Below, piece after piece: positions 16,128 to 24,244 of a DNA stretch of 42,765 bases. Under the pieces are notes generated by a model, which made no database searches, had not been told where the DNA came from, and worked only from the letters and a program-made list of their open reading frames with translations. The DNA is from Leptospiraceae bacterium (lineage in GTDB: Bacteria; Spirochaetota; Leptospiria; Leptospirales; Leptospiraceae): assembly GCA_017996175.1 (NCBI GenBank), contig JAGOHK010000032.1:1-42765 (forward strand), given 5' to 3'. The position numbers and the translations under genes are program-made. Position 1 is the stretch's first letter. Each line of letters starts with the position of its first letter.

Positions 16128-18407
16128 TTACTTTTTTCCGGCAAGATACTTCACAAAATAAGTACATTCATTGATAATTTCAGCATAATACTTGGTTTCA
16201 GAAAACTTTTCTTTTAGGACAGAAAAATAAAATCCTGCTTTAAAATCTTTATCATCCGTTTTATTTTGCAAATACCACTCATTTAATTCAGACTTAGCTG
16301 CCATAAAATTCATCTTGGCTTTAAATTCTGGATCCTTACTAGATTCTGCGGCTAGTAGATAATACTTAAGTGCAATCGAATTATCCATTTCGGGATAATC
16401 TTTCTTAGTCGCATTTCGATATCTCCAGTTCCAGAAAACTTCTTGAAAACTATGAACAGGATTACGATGAAACCCGCTAGTGCCAAAGTAACTCATATTG
16501 TAAAATGCGTTAGCAATCAGAAAATAATTTTCCGATTGTTGCTTTTTATTGTTCTTGGTTTCTTTTTTTAATTCGATTAGTTTTTCTAAAAAAGAAATAT
16601 AAGAGTATGGCTTTGCATATTTCGGTAAAATATCACACTGATGGCAATCTTTTTTGCGAATGGAAAATGGACTCGTCTTAAGAGAATATTTAAAATTTGG
16701 AATTGATTTAAATGTTTCTAAGGCTAATTCTAATTCGTCTCCTAATGCATAATGAATTCCAAGTAACATTTGATAGTCTTTCTTTTTTAAACCAGCGCGA
16801 GATTGGTAAAATTTTTCTAACTCAGAATGATCTTTTTTATCGAAATAGGTTATCATTTTTTTCGTATTTTCCATATTCGCAAAATGGTTCTTAACCGTTC
16901 CATGTTGCACAACTTCTGCTTTTTCAACCTCACCTTGTGTTGCAAATTTTACAGAGATTGCGTTTGTAATCCAATACCGTGCATACTCAAAACGAAAATT
17001 GGGAATAGATTCTATTTGTTTTTCGAAAATGAATTTTATGTTTGGTAAAATTTCTTTTTCTACTTCGGGAGTTATTTTGGGATTACTAAGAATTTTTCCA
17101 AAAACATGTACGATTGCAAATTGTGATTTATACTGCAATTTAGTTTTAGGGTTTACCTCACTAAAACTCTTTGCCTTTTCTAAAAGCTTATCTCCCTGAG
17201 TATAATCCCCATACGCATAATTTAAATAAGCCGCAGAAATGTTCCAAACAAATTTATTTGTTATTTTGTTTTCTAAAGCAATATCAGTAATAGTTTTCAA
17301 AAAAGTTCCCTTTCTGGAATTAAACTGATGTTCGTCCTTGATTCCTGTTTCGACCAACGGTAAGGTTGGTTGGATCATTAAAAAATGTTCTTCTACATGA
17401 TTAATTTCTTTTAAGAGAAGAACTTCCAAGTATTCTGATTGAGCGTCGATTGTATAAATTTCTTTAATTGCAGTTTCGGGATCAAAGGTAACACCAAATA
17501 AAAACCAGAGAGTTGTTTTTTCTAGTTTGTTTTTTGCCAACTTTAAACTTTCCTCCCAATCTTTTCCATTTTGTGGATGAAAAGAAAGATACGCAGTTTC
17601 TTGCATCATTGGCTCATTTGCAAATAAAGAGGCATACAAGTAGTTTGCGATACCATATTCTTTTCGTTTATTGTGGCTACCTGCTATATATCCCAATGTT
17701 CTAGGTTTCATAGAATTTTTAGTTTGGAATAAGTTTTCTTTCTTCGAGTAAAATGAAATTGCCTCTCCATATTGTGAATTAAGAAAGAATAACCGCACGA
17801 TTTGAAAAATATATCTTTCTATTAAAAATGGGTTGGTTTCTTTTTCTAAAAACTTTTGACCACCTAAAATTTGTTTTTCAATTTGTTCAGTGGGAGTTTT
17901 CTTTTTTTCTGTTTCATCCCAACTGTATAAGTCAATTTGTTTAGAAGCAAATTCTTCATTTCGCTTCGCATAACCGAGATAAAAAAGAAAATCAATAGCA
18001 ATCTTTTTATTAGAAACAATTGATAAGGAGAACTTTTTATTATTCTCGCTACTGAGACCAGACTTGCCTTGTAAATGAAAAATCATTTCGTCGATTTCTT
18101 TTAGCGTGGATTGGTAGAGCCAAAATTTTAATTTGTCATCGGAAACTTGATTCTGAAAATATCCCTTCCATTCTAAAACATTCACTGCATTAAAATCAGA
18201 TATGTAATTATCCTTAAAACGTTTATAAAGAGAATATTTGTTCGACCAAAAAAACTTTTCCGCCTTTGGATTATTGATAATTTCTGGAGTAATCAGAGTG
18301 TTATAGGAAAAATCAAACCAACCAAAGGGACCGCAAGCGAGGATAATGGTAATCGAGGTTAAAAAAATACTAATCGAAAATAAAAATAGTTTGGTAGAGA
18401 GTTTCAT
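16128..18407 (-). CDS. Large CGP-motif lipoprotein of unknown function
   Basis: A 759-residue protein that I do not recognise by name. It has a signal peptide with lipobox ILAC, followed at once by CGPFGWFDFSYNTLITPEI, the Cys-Gly-Pro opening shared by a group of large exported hypothetical proteins in Bacteroidetes and spirochaetes. The remainder is mostly helical, with repeated A/Y/L patterns (for example YIAGSHNKRKEYGIANYLYA and AYLNYAYGDYTQGDKLLEKA) that resemble TPR-like repeats. A CHQC pair lies near residue 595. ATG 18407 is preceded by AAGGGG. A role in binding or assembly at the cell surface or periplasm is possible but not shown. Confidence 0.75.
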   Translation of the reverse strand: MKLSTKLFLFSISIFLTSITIILACGPFGWFDFSYNTLITPEIINNPKAEKFFWSNKYSLYKRFKDNYISDFNAVNVLEWKGYFQNQVSDDKLKFWLYQSTLKEIDEMIFHLQGKSGLSSENNKKFSLSIVSNKKIAIDFLFYLGYAKRNEEFASKQIDLYSWDETEKKKTPTEQIEKQILGGQKFLEKETNPFLIERYIFQIVRLFFLNSQYGEAISFYSKKENLFQTKNSMKPRTLGYIAGSHNKRKEYGIANYLYASLFANEPMMQETAYLSFHPQNGKDWEESLKLAKNKLEKTTLWFLFGVTFDPETAIKEIYTIDAQSEYLEVLLLKEINHVEEHFLMIQPTLPLVETGIKDEHQFNSRKGTFLKTITDIALENKITNKFVWNISAAYLNYAYGDYTQGDKLLEKAKSFSEVNPKTKLQYKSQFAIVHVFGKILSNPKITPEVEKEILPNIKFIFEKQIESIPNFRFEYARYWITNAISVKFATQGEVEKAEVVQHGTVKNHFANMENTKKMITYFDKKDHSELEKFYQSRAGLKKKDYQMLLGIHYALGDELELALETFKSIPNFKYSLKTSPFSIRKKDCHQCDILPKYAKPYSYISFLEKLIELKKETKNNKKQQSENYFLIANAFYNMSYFGTSGFHRNPVHSFQEVFWNWRYRNATKKDYPEMDNSIALKYYLLAAESSKDPEFKAKMNFMAAKSELNEWYLQNKTDDKDFKAGFYFSVLKEKFSETKYYAEIINECTYFVKYLAGKK

Positions 18408-18424
18408 GCATTACCCCTTAATAA

Positions 18425-18581
18425 GTTACGTGAATTCGGGGACTGTATAAAAACAAAGTTTTAATGAACCGCGAAGAATAAGAAGTTCACGAAGGTTAAA
18501 ATTTCCTAGGAAATTTTGAGTTTTTCTTCGCGTCCTTCGTGCTCTTCGTGGTGAAAAATTTTTACGTCGAGTTCACGTTAA
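18425..18581. repeat. Inverted-repeat element with CACGAAGG core
   Basis: Outer ends ACGTGAATTCG and CGAGTTCACG are inverted with small differences. The interior has AACCGCGAAGAATAAGAAG and TTCACGAAGG, paired with CTTCGCGTCCTTCGTGCTC and TTCGTGGT, around a perfect 20-base palindrome at 18498-18517 (centre CTAG). It occupies the space upstream of the CGP lipoprotein gene. Its outer ends resemble those of the 2110-2284 element although the cores are unrelated. Confidence 0.72.
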
Positions 18582-18628
18582 TTATTAAATTTGACAATGC
18601 TTAATGTCGGGTCAAGGATTTAATAGGA

Positions 18629-19246
18629 TTATTGTTCAACGCAAATTAGAGGTTTCAGACTAGAACAAGTAGAAGCACCCGAATCACTAATTGAGGTTGA
18701 AGTGGTTGAATTTACAATACCACAACTTCCATTTCCAGCAACACCTTCAGTCCAATTCACACAAGTGGTAGAAGTTGTCCAGTCGGTTGCAAGACCTGTC
18801 CAAGAATTCGCTCCAGTTCCAATGCTATTTTGAAGGGCAAAGGTAAATACTCCGCCTGCATTAGTTGTCCCTACTAAAGTAGTCCCGTCCGATTTGTAGT
18901 ACGCAGTATTCGGTTTTAAAACCCAATTGGTATTTTCGGAAGTGCCCCCAGAACAACTTGCTGTCGTACATGCAACACGAGCACTATCTACTATGATAGC
19001 TTTGTAAGTCCCTGTATTTGGTTTGCCAGCATCACTGTTACATTTTGAATCTGCTCCACTAGAACCACCTAGATTTCCTGCATACGTAGAAGTCGTTACA
19101 AATATTCTATATTTCGTAGTAGTCGTGCTAGTATTTAGCAAAGGCAATAGCGCCAACCAAGACTTATCCTCTTTTTCCTTTTTACATTCTGTGAGTAGAA
19201 TTAAAAAAAGCAATACGATCATTAAAATAGAAATTTTTTTAATCAT
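18629..19246 (-). CDS. DUF1554 lipoprotein (Leptospira type)
   Basis: A 205-residue surface or periplasmic lipoprotein with lipobox LLTEC. A short polar linker (NTSTTTTK) leads into a DUF1554 domain: YRIFVTTSTYAGNLGG, GADSKCNSDAGKPNTGTYKA, later ATDWTTSTTCVNWTEG and the C-terminal SLKPLICVEQ. Paired cysteines in the domain suggest disulfides. The family is expanded in Leptospira, often in several paralogues, with no settled function. This is one of the better taxonomic markers in the window. ATG 19246 is preceded by CAGGAG. Two palindromes lie upstream. Confidence 0.85.
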   Translation of the reverse strand: MIKKISILMIVLLFLILLTECKKEKEDKSWLALLPLLNTSTTTTKYRIFVTTSTYAGNLGGSSGADSKCNSDAGKPNTGTYKAIIVDSARVACTTASCSGGTSENTNWVLKPNTAYYKSDGTTLVGTTNAGGVFTFALQNSIGTGANSWTGLATDWTTSTTCVNWTEGVAGNGSCGIVNSTTSTSISDSGASTCSSLKPLICVEQ

Positions 19247-19326
19247 TAAATATTCTCCTGAGTCTTGTATTGTGCTATAGGATTATTTTTCAATTTATAA
19301 TCATTAAGTTAGCCGCTAAGGACAAA

Positions 19327-19383
19327 TTTCTAGTGAATTAATAAGTATAATTCATTAGAAATTATTACAAGACCTTGTAATAA
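19327..19383. other. Twin palindromes between rsmD and the DUF1554 gene
   Basis: The first is ATTTCTAGTGAATTA pairing with TAATTCATTAGAAAT (one mismatch) in 19326-19362. The second is a perfect 10-bp inverted repeat TTATTACAAG / CTTGTAATAA with a 2-base centre at 19362-19383. They lie just after the rsmD stop and upstream of the DUF1554 gene, so they may be a terminator pair of the fapA-rsmD operon or an operator for the lipoprotein. Confidence 0.5.
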
Positions 19384-19394
19384 GGACAGAGTGG

Positions 19395-19973
19395 TTAAAT
19401 AAAACTACTAAAAACTAACAAGGTATTATTCCCTGCTTGCCTAGCTTCAAAATTTTCCCAATTAGGATTTTTGGGAGTCTGAACTAAAAGAATTAGATTT
19501 TTGTTTTGAAAAGCAATTCGGATATTCATTGTTAGCTGCAAAATTTTTCCGAAGTCTTTTTCCCAGAATGAATAAGGAGGATCTATATAAAATACAACAG
19601 AATGAACATCGGAAAAATCAAATGCATCATAATAGCGAAATGAATCACGATGAAGCAAAACAAAATCTTTTCGAATGCCGGGTAAAAATTCTTTTAGACC
19701 TCTAAAACGATTCTTATCCAATTCAAAAAAAACAGTATTTTTAAATCCACGGCTAACAGCTTCTAGCCCCACTTGACCTGATCCTGCAAATAGATCCACA
19801 AATAAAGAATCTTCAATAGAAATTTTTCCTTGTAAGCCAAATGAATCTAAAATTGAGAAAATAGATTTTTTAAGTAAGGCTGAGGTAAAATTGCTATTAC
19901 CCTTAATAGCTGCTGGAACTGGGACTTTTCGCCCTTTGTATAAACCGGATTGAATAGATAAATTGCTATTCAT
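19395..19973 (-). CDS. rsmD: RsmD-family rRNA (guanine-N2) methyltransferase
   Basis: SAM-dependent methyltransferase of the RsmD family, which in other bacteria methylates G966 of 16S rRNA. The 192 residues carry the SAM loop FVDLFAGSGQVGLEAVSRG (motif I), an acidic motif II (FFELDKNRF) and the catalytic motif IV YIDPPYSFW. The N-terminal GLYKGRKVPVP is the usual RsmD opening, although the standard TRPT-type segment is altered to SNFTSALLKKSIF. It overlaps gmk by 8 bases and is the last gene of the fapA operon. Confidence 0.9.
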   Translation of the reverse strand: MNSNLSIQSGLYKGRKVPVPAAIKGNSNFTSALLKKSIFSILDSFGLQGKISIEDSLFVDLFAGSGQVGLEAVSRGFKNTVFFELDKNRFRGLKEFLPGIRKDFVLLHRDSFRYYDAFDFSDVHSVVFYIDPPYSFWEKDFGKILQLTMNIRIAFQNKNLILLVQTPKNPNWENFEARQAGNNTLLVFSSFI

Positions 19974-20568
19974 TCTGATTAGTAGTATCTACAGGTAAAG
20001 GTGGATTATCTCCAAAGAGGATTTTTTCTAAGGCGAGCAAAGAGTCATCTAATTTATCATTAATAATTTGAAAATCATATTCATTCACATGAGTGAGTTC
20101 TTCTTTACCATTTCGAATTCTTTTTTCAATACTTTCGGGACTATCGCTCCCTCTTTTTTTGAGTCTTTCAATCCATACTTCCTCACTAGGAGGTAGAATA
20201 AAAATAGACTTCATTTTTGCGATTTTGGATTTAATAATTCGAAATCCTTGAACGTCAATATCTAAAATTACTTTATTTCCTTTTCGAATTTCTTTTTCTA
20301 TATAACGTTTGGAAGTTCCATAATAATTATCATGAACAAGTGCCCATTCTAAGAAAAAATCCTGAGCTATTAGTTTTTGAAACTCTTCTCTCGACACAAA
20401 ATGGTAATTTACCCCTGGCTCATCTCCTGGGCGCACTGCTCTCGAAGTAACAGAAATAGAAAAGTGAATATCAGGATACTTCTTCAAAAGGAGAGAAATT
20501 AATGTTGATTTACCCCCACCTGCAACGGAAGAAATTATATACAAAACTCCTCTAGGACTCACTTTCAA
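19966..20568 (-). CDS. gmk: Guanylate kinase
   Basis: Phosphorylates GMP to GDP with ATP in the cytoplasm. Motifs in order: an unusual P-loop ISSVAGGGKST (usual family form SGPSGAGKST), SVTSRAVRPGDEPGVNYHFV (GMP-binding Ser, Arg and Tyr), EWALVHDNYYGTS, VILDIDVQG and an Arg-rich lid (RLKKRGSDSPESIEKRI). The frame is open to 20625, but the TTG at 20568 is favoured: GGAGG lies 9 bases ahead and the product then begins just before the P-loop, giving 200 residues, the normal size. This start overlaps the remA 3' end by 17 bases. GTG 20562 is a weaker choice. Confidence 0.9.
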   Translation of the reverse strand: MKVSPRGVLYIISSVAGGGKSTLISLLLKKYPDIHFSISVTSRAVRPGDEPGVNYHFVSREEFQKLIAQDFFLEWALVHDNYYGTSKRYIEKEIRKGNKVILDIDVQGFRIIKSKIAKMKSIFILPPSEEVWIERLKKRGSDSPESIEKRIRNGKEELTHVNEYDFQIINDKLDDSLLALEKILFGDNPPLPVDTTNQNE

Positions 20569-20845
20569 GAGATTCTTCCTCCAATGCCGGAAGGCTATTG
20601 TCATCAGCTTCAATTCTTCTCGCAAGTGATTCTACTTTTAAACTAGAAAGGACTAAATGATTCGTGTCTGTTAGAATTACAGATCGTGTTTTACGCCCGT
20701 TAGTCGCATCCACTAAGTGACCTGTATTTTTTGCTTCCGAACGCAAACGTCGCGCAGAGGCTGAGTCTGCGTGGATAATAGTAACAACACGAGAAGTCAT
20801 AAGTACGTTCGAAAAACCTATATTCAAAATTTTAAAAGAAGACAT
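20552..20845 (-). CDS. remA: RemA-like DUF370 regulator
   Basis: A 97-residue protein matching the DUF370/RemA family: ILNIGFSNVLMTSRVVTI, HADSASARRLRSEAKNTGHL, VDATNGRKTRSVILTDTNHL and VLSSLKVESLARRI. In Bacillus subtilis RemA is a DNA-binding activator of matrix and osmoprotection genes. In many bacteria remA sits directly upstream of gmk, as here. The acidic C-terminal tail (about 80-97) is coded over the gmk ribosome site. Regulation of surface or matrix genes in this organism is an inference. Confidence 0.9.
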   Translation of the reverse strand: MSSFKILNIGFSNVLMTSRVVTIIHADSASARRLRSEAKNTGHLVDATNGRKTRSVILTDTNHLVLSSLKVESLARRIEADDNSLPALEEESLESES

Positions 20846-20850
20846 TGAAC

Positions 20851-21726
20851 CTATATCCTTCTGGATCTTTCAATTTTAATGGTTTCGATTAAGGATATTT
20901 CAGGAATCGCCAGCCCCATTTCGTCTGAGATTTCACCATGGGAATAACCTTTCTTTAATAGGTGAACGACTTTTTCCACTTTAGTTGCATCAGCGGGTAA
21001 TTCCTCTAATGCGGTAGTTATAGAAATAGAAACTTTGTCTTGCGGTTTCGAATTTTGCGAATACGGATTGTTTGCCTGATTAAATACAGATTGAAAGTCA
21101 TCGTCAGATTTTAGATTATCGCGAAAGAAATCAACTGTGTCTAAAGGATTTCCACCAATCGAAACATCAATGACAGAATTTTTTTTGGTTTTAGAACTTG
21201 GCTCCCTTTCTAGGTTTACAAAAGTAGCATCAGGAACACCGAACATAGATTTGAGTCCTTTTCCAAGTCCACTAATCAGTCCACTTAAAAAACCTTCTTC
21301 TTCGGAGTGAACATTTGAAGCAGATTTTGTCTTAGGAGTTTGTGTCACTTTAGGTTTAGATTCTTTTATTGGATAATCATTATTAGCCTTTTCGTATTGT
21401 GCAGAATTGGATTTTGGAACGGACTTATGTTCCGGTTCTGAATAAGAAAATTTAGGAGAAGGTTTTTCTAATTCAGGCATAGCTTGAAAATTAATTCCCA
21501 TATTTTCTGCTTTATGCAAAAGATTTTTCAGAACAGAAATACGAGAATCCATAAGTGCTAAGTAACTTTCGGATTCTTTGAAGAAAGAAAGTGTATGAGC
21601 CTGAATTTCTTTTTTGAGTTTTACAATTTGATAATCCCTAACACTATTGGTAACTTTGATAGATACTGCATAGTATAAAATTACACCGAAAACAATATTG
21701 ATAAGTACAAGAGCTAATAGTTCCAA
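20851..21726 (-). CDS. Membrane-anchored coiled-coil protein with C-terminal HTH-like tail
   Basis: A 291-residue protein without a clear name. The N-terminal helix (about 3-22) is a membrane anchor, then a coiled coil (about 28-75), a long Ser/Lys/Pro-rich disordered stretch, a short Gly-rich amphipathic segment (GFLSGLISGLGKGLKSMFG, about 148-166) and a C-terminal part reading VVHLLKKGYSHGEISDEMGL-AIPEISLI, which looks like the helix-turn-helix tail of DUF6115/SwrB-type proteins. The start is TTG 21726 with GGAGA about 7-10 bases upstream. It lies 18 bases after fapA and 5 before remA, so it is part of that operon. A link to flagellar or envelope regulation is suggested only by its neighbours. 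Confidence 0.75.
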   Translation of the reverse strand: MELLALVLINIVFGVILYYAVSIKVTNSVRDYQIVKLKKEIQAHTLSFFKESESYLALMDSRISVLKNLLHKAENMGINFQAMPELEKPSPKFSYSEPEHKSVPKSNSAQYEKANNDYPIKESKPKVTQTPKTKSASNVHSEEEGFLSGLISGLGKGLKSMFGVPDATFVNLEREPSSKTKKNSVIDVSIGGNPLDTVDFFRDNLKSDDDFQSVFNQANNPYSQNSKPQDKVSISITTALEELPADATKVEKVVHLLKKGYSHGEISDEMGLAIPEISLIETIKIERSRRI

Positions 21727-21744
21727 AGAAATTCTCCAATCATT

Positions 21745-23730
21745 TTATTTTCGTCGTCCACCACGTCGGGTGTCACCTTTCTCATTATCCGGGTCTGAAT
21801 ACGGTTTCATCTGAATTTTTCCTTCAGACAAAAACAAAGTCTTTGCTTGTATTTCATTTTTGACTTTGAAAGGTTCAGCATTTTTAATTCGGATCGACAC
21901 ACCGCCATACATTTTCTTTTCAAAATAAACTTTACCTAGGTCGCCCACTTGTTCCATGTATGAATTGACAGTCTGAATTTCCTTGTCATATTCTGCGATT
22001 CTTTTTTCCAACTTTTTCACTCCTACTTCTAACTTACCAAGGTAGATTACATTCTCCTCGGTAAATGACGCGGGATCTGCTTCCTGTCTTGCCTGTAAGG
22101 TCTTATGGCTTTTATGGAGGATTTCCAGTTTATCCATAGCTTCTTTTTTCTTGAATGTATAATCTTCGACTTGTTTGAGATACTTAGGATTCACTCCAAC
22201 GATTAACTCTGTTGTAGGGTTTGCGGGGGAGCCAATATTCTTAGCAGAAATTAAAACTCCAGCTTTAAGTCGTCCACCGAGAATATTTGCCTTTTTACCA
22301 TTGCAAATGATTCGCCCGCCAGCACTTACATCGCAGTTCATAATTGCTTCTTGCACAATGACGTCCTTATCAGTAATCACAATTGCGTCTTGTAAAAACT
22401 TAGAGACCACATTTCCACCTGTGGATTCAATTCGCGCTTCACCTCTTCCTGTTACACCCTGCCTGATAATAATATCTCCATCTGCCTCTACTTGTGCCTT
22501 TTGAACAGTTCCATAAATCTCAATATTTCCAGAGGCCTTCACTTGGAAATTGTCCTCGATATTTCCAGTGATGACAATTGAGCCGAGGAAAGTGACATTA
22601 CCCGTTCTCATGCTTACATCTCCACTGATTCGATAAACCGTTTCTACTGAAAGTCGATCTTCCGCAAATATGACCTGCCCATTTACTTCGGCGGTTAATT
22701 TCATTTTGTCTTCAGAAAGAATTGTCCCTTTTCCTTGGTTCAGTGGAATATCTTGCCCGTCTTTTGCCTCTAACATCTGGTTAAATAAATCCCGTCCATA
22801 TTTACCTTTTTCGGGCGGAGTTTTTTCTGCGAGTAATTGTCCTACGACAACATTTTCAATTAAATCCAGATCTTTATAGTCTACTTTTCCATTTGCATCT
22901 TCTTTGAGCACAACTTTCTTCTCGGTTCGAACATGGTATACAATTTGGGCATTTTTTCCATGCAGAGGTGGATCACCGGCAGCAGCTACAAAAGGCTCAT
23001 TGTATTTTTCCATCTGCAAAGCTTCGCGAATCGCATCTTCTTTAATTCCGTAAACGATATCTTCTTTTTTAAGCTCGTAAACTACATCGGCAATTTCTAA
23101 ATCTCGCCCACCCGGCTTTGGAGGAAGAAGAGTGACAAAAGCCTTCATGTTATCATCCGAAACCTCTACTTTCGCACCGGCTTCCGCAAACGGTTTTAAT
23201 TTAGCCTCACCCATTCGCATATATTCTGTTGATTTTGTAGCGAGGAACTTCTGAATAGCAGCCTCTGTTGGAGGAGTAATCCCTCGCATATTGAGTCTTT
23301 TTATCACGTCAGCAGCATTTGCCGGTTTACCGTTCCCAACAGGAGGGATTTCTAGCATATAAAGCCCATGCCGGTAGTATTTAATACTTACCCATCCATC
23401 TACATCTTTTGGAACAATTAGGTTTTTGAGTTCTTTAGAGAGTAATTTTCCACTACCACCTGTTAGTTTTTTGTCTAATCCTTCCAGCTCGTGAATATTG
23501 TCTTCATGGTTTGCGATAAAAACGCGAATTCGAAACGGTTGTGAGAAAAATAAACTTTTTTTCCCACGCTCGATCACTTCATAATCAAGTTGGTAAATTT
23601 CTTTTCCAAAATGTTTAGCTGCCAGGCGTAAGCTTTCATCAATCGTATCGCCGATGACCTCAACTTGCTCCTTTTCGAGCTTTTCGAGAGCAGACTCTTC
23701 TTCAAACATTACAGATTTTAATTTACTCAT
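21745..23730 (-). CDS. FapA-family (DUF342) protein with Jag-N-like N terminus
   Basis: A 661-residue cytoplasmic protein. The N terminus (about 20-60; VEVIGDTIDESLRLAAKHFG and the following KKSLFF) matches the Jag-N/KhpB N-domain. The middle and C-terminal parts match the DUF342 beta-helix family (flagellar assembly protein A), with Gly/Ile-rich turns such as ISGDVSMRTGNVTFLGSIVI and NGKKANILGGRLKAGVLISA, then a coiled coil (about 530-605). FapA-type proteins have been linked to flagellar assembly and cell-shape control. ATG 23730 is preceded by AAGGTGA. It leads the operon fapA - coiled-coil protein - remA - gmk - rsmD. Confidence 0.88.
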   Translation of the reverse strand: MSKLKSVMFEEESALEKLEKEQVEVIGDTIDESLRLAAKHFGKEIYQLDYEVIERGKKSLFFSQPFRIRVFIANHEDNIHELEGLDKKLTGGSGKLLSKELKNLIVPKDVDGWVSIKYYRHGLYMLEIPPVGNGKPANAADVIKRLNMRGITPPTEAAIQKFLATKSTEYMRMGEAKLKPFAEAGAKVEVSDDNMKAFVTLLPPKPGGRDLEIADVVYELKKEDIVYGIKEDAIREALQMEKYNEPFVAAAGDPPLHGKNAQIVYHVRTEKKVVLKEDANGKVDYKDLDLIENVVVGQLLAEKTPPEKGKYGRDLFNQMLEAKDGQDIPLNQGKGTILSEDKMKLTAEVNGQVIFAEDRLSVETVYRISGDVSMRTGNVTFLGSIVITGNIEDNFQVKASGNIEIYGTVQKAQVEADGDIIIRQGVTGRGEARIESTGGNVVSKFLQDAIVITDKDVIVQEAIMNCDVSAGGRIICNGKKANILGGRLKAGVLISAKNIGSPANPTTELIVGVNPKYLKQVEDYTFKKKEAMDKLEILHKSHKTLQARQEADPASFTEENVIYLGKLEVGVKKLEKRIAEYDKEIQTVNSYMEQVGDLGKVYFEKKMYGGVSIRIKNAEPFKVKNEIQAKTLFLSEGKIQMKPYSDPDNEKGDTRRGGRRK

Positions 23731-23772
23731 AGTTCACCTTGCACACGCGGCAGATAGAAAAATTAGGCTTAC

Positions 23773-23801
23773 ATTCTATGTAAGATTCAGATTTTCCTCA
23801 A
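23773..23801 (-). promoter_or_regulatory. Candidate sigma-70 promoter of the fapA operon
   Basis: On the minus strand, TTGAGG (23801-23796) and TAGAAT (23778-23773) are separated by exactly 17 bases. The -10 box overlaps a small inverted repeat CTTACAT/ATGTAAG. The FapA start codon lies about 43 bases downstream. Confidence 0.5.
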
Positions 23802-23871
23802 GTATCTTTTTTATTTTCGGTAAATTTAGGCTTAGTAAAGACCTAATTTTTTAGAACGATTTTCGTTTGAA

Positions 23872-24036
23872 TTAATGCTACTTCGTCAAGTCGCATTAAT
23901 ATACTCAAGCCAAATTGGTTTTCAGTAAAGAAAATTTTTTTAGACAGGATTTACAAGATTTACAGGATTAAAAATCCGAAAACCAATCTAATCTGAGTAT
24001 ATATCTAAATTTCAGTACATGGCAAAGTAGCATTAA
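23872..24036. repeat. 165-bp inverted-repeat element with ACAGGATTTAC core
   Basis: Perfect 12-bp terminal inverted repeats TTAATGCTACTT / AAGTAGCATTAA. A second inverted pair lies inside (ATATACTCAAGCCAAATTGG with CCAATCTAATCTGAGTATAT) and a core ACAGGATTTACAAGATTTAC-AGGATT sits at the tip. It occupies the 513-base gap between fapA and the lipoprotein gene. The rest of that gap has a fragment AAGATTACCACAGATGGACA at 24067 of another repeat family and no gene. Confidence 0.75.
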
Positions 24037-24066
24037 GATTCTCTAGGCGTGGGCGCAATGCGATTC

Positions 24067-24088
24067 AAGATTACCACAGATGGACACC
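24067..24088. repeat. Half-element of the GATGGACACC repeat family
   Basis: AAGATTACCACAGATGGACA plus CC; a single arm with no inverted partner nearby, so probably a truncated copy. Confidence 0.6.
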
Positions 24089-24244
24089 TTCGCCTCGTAA
24101 TCAGTTTCTTATTATTTAGCGTAAGCTTGGATAATGTTATGCCGAATCCGCTAACAGTCTGTAAGTAAAAATACTGATAGGTAGTTCTCCCTATTGCGGT
24201 CATTGCCTATTGCTAATATTTTTTATTTCTATATAATCGGTCTC

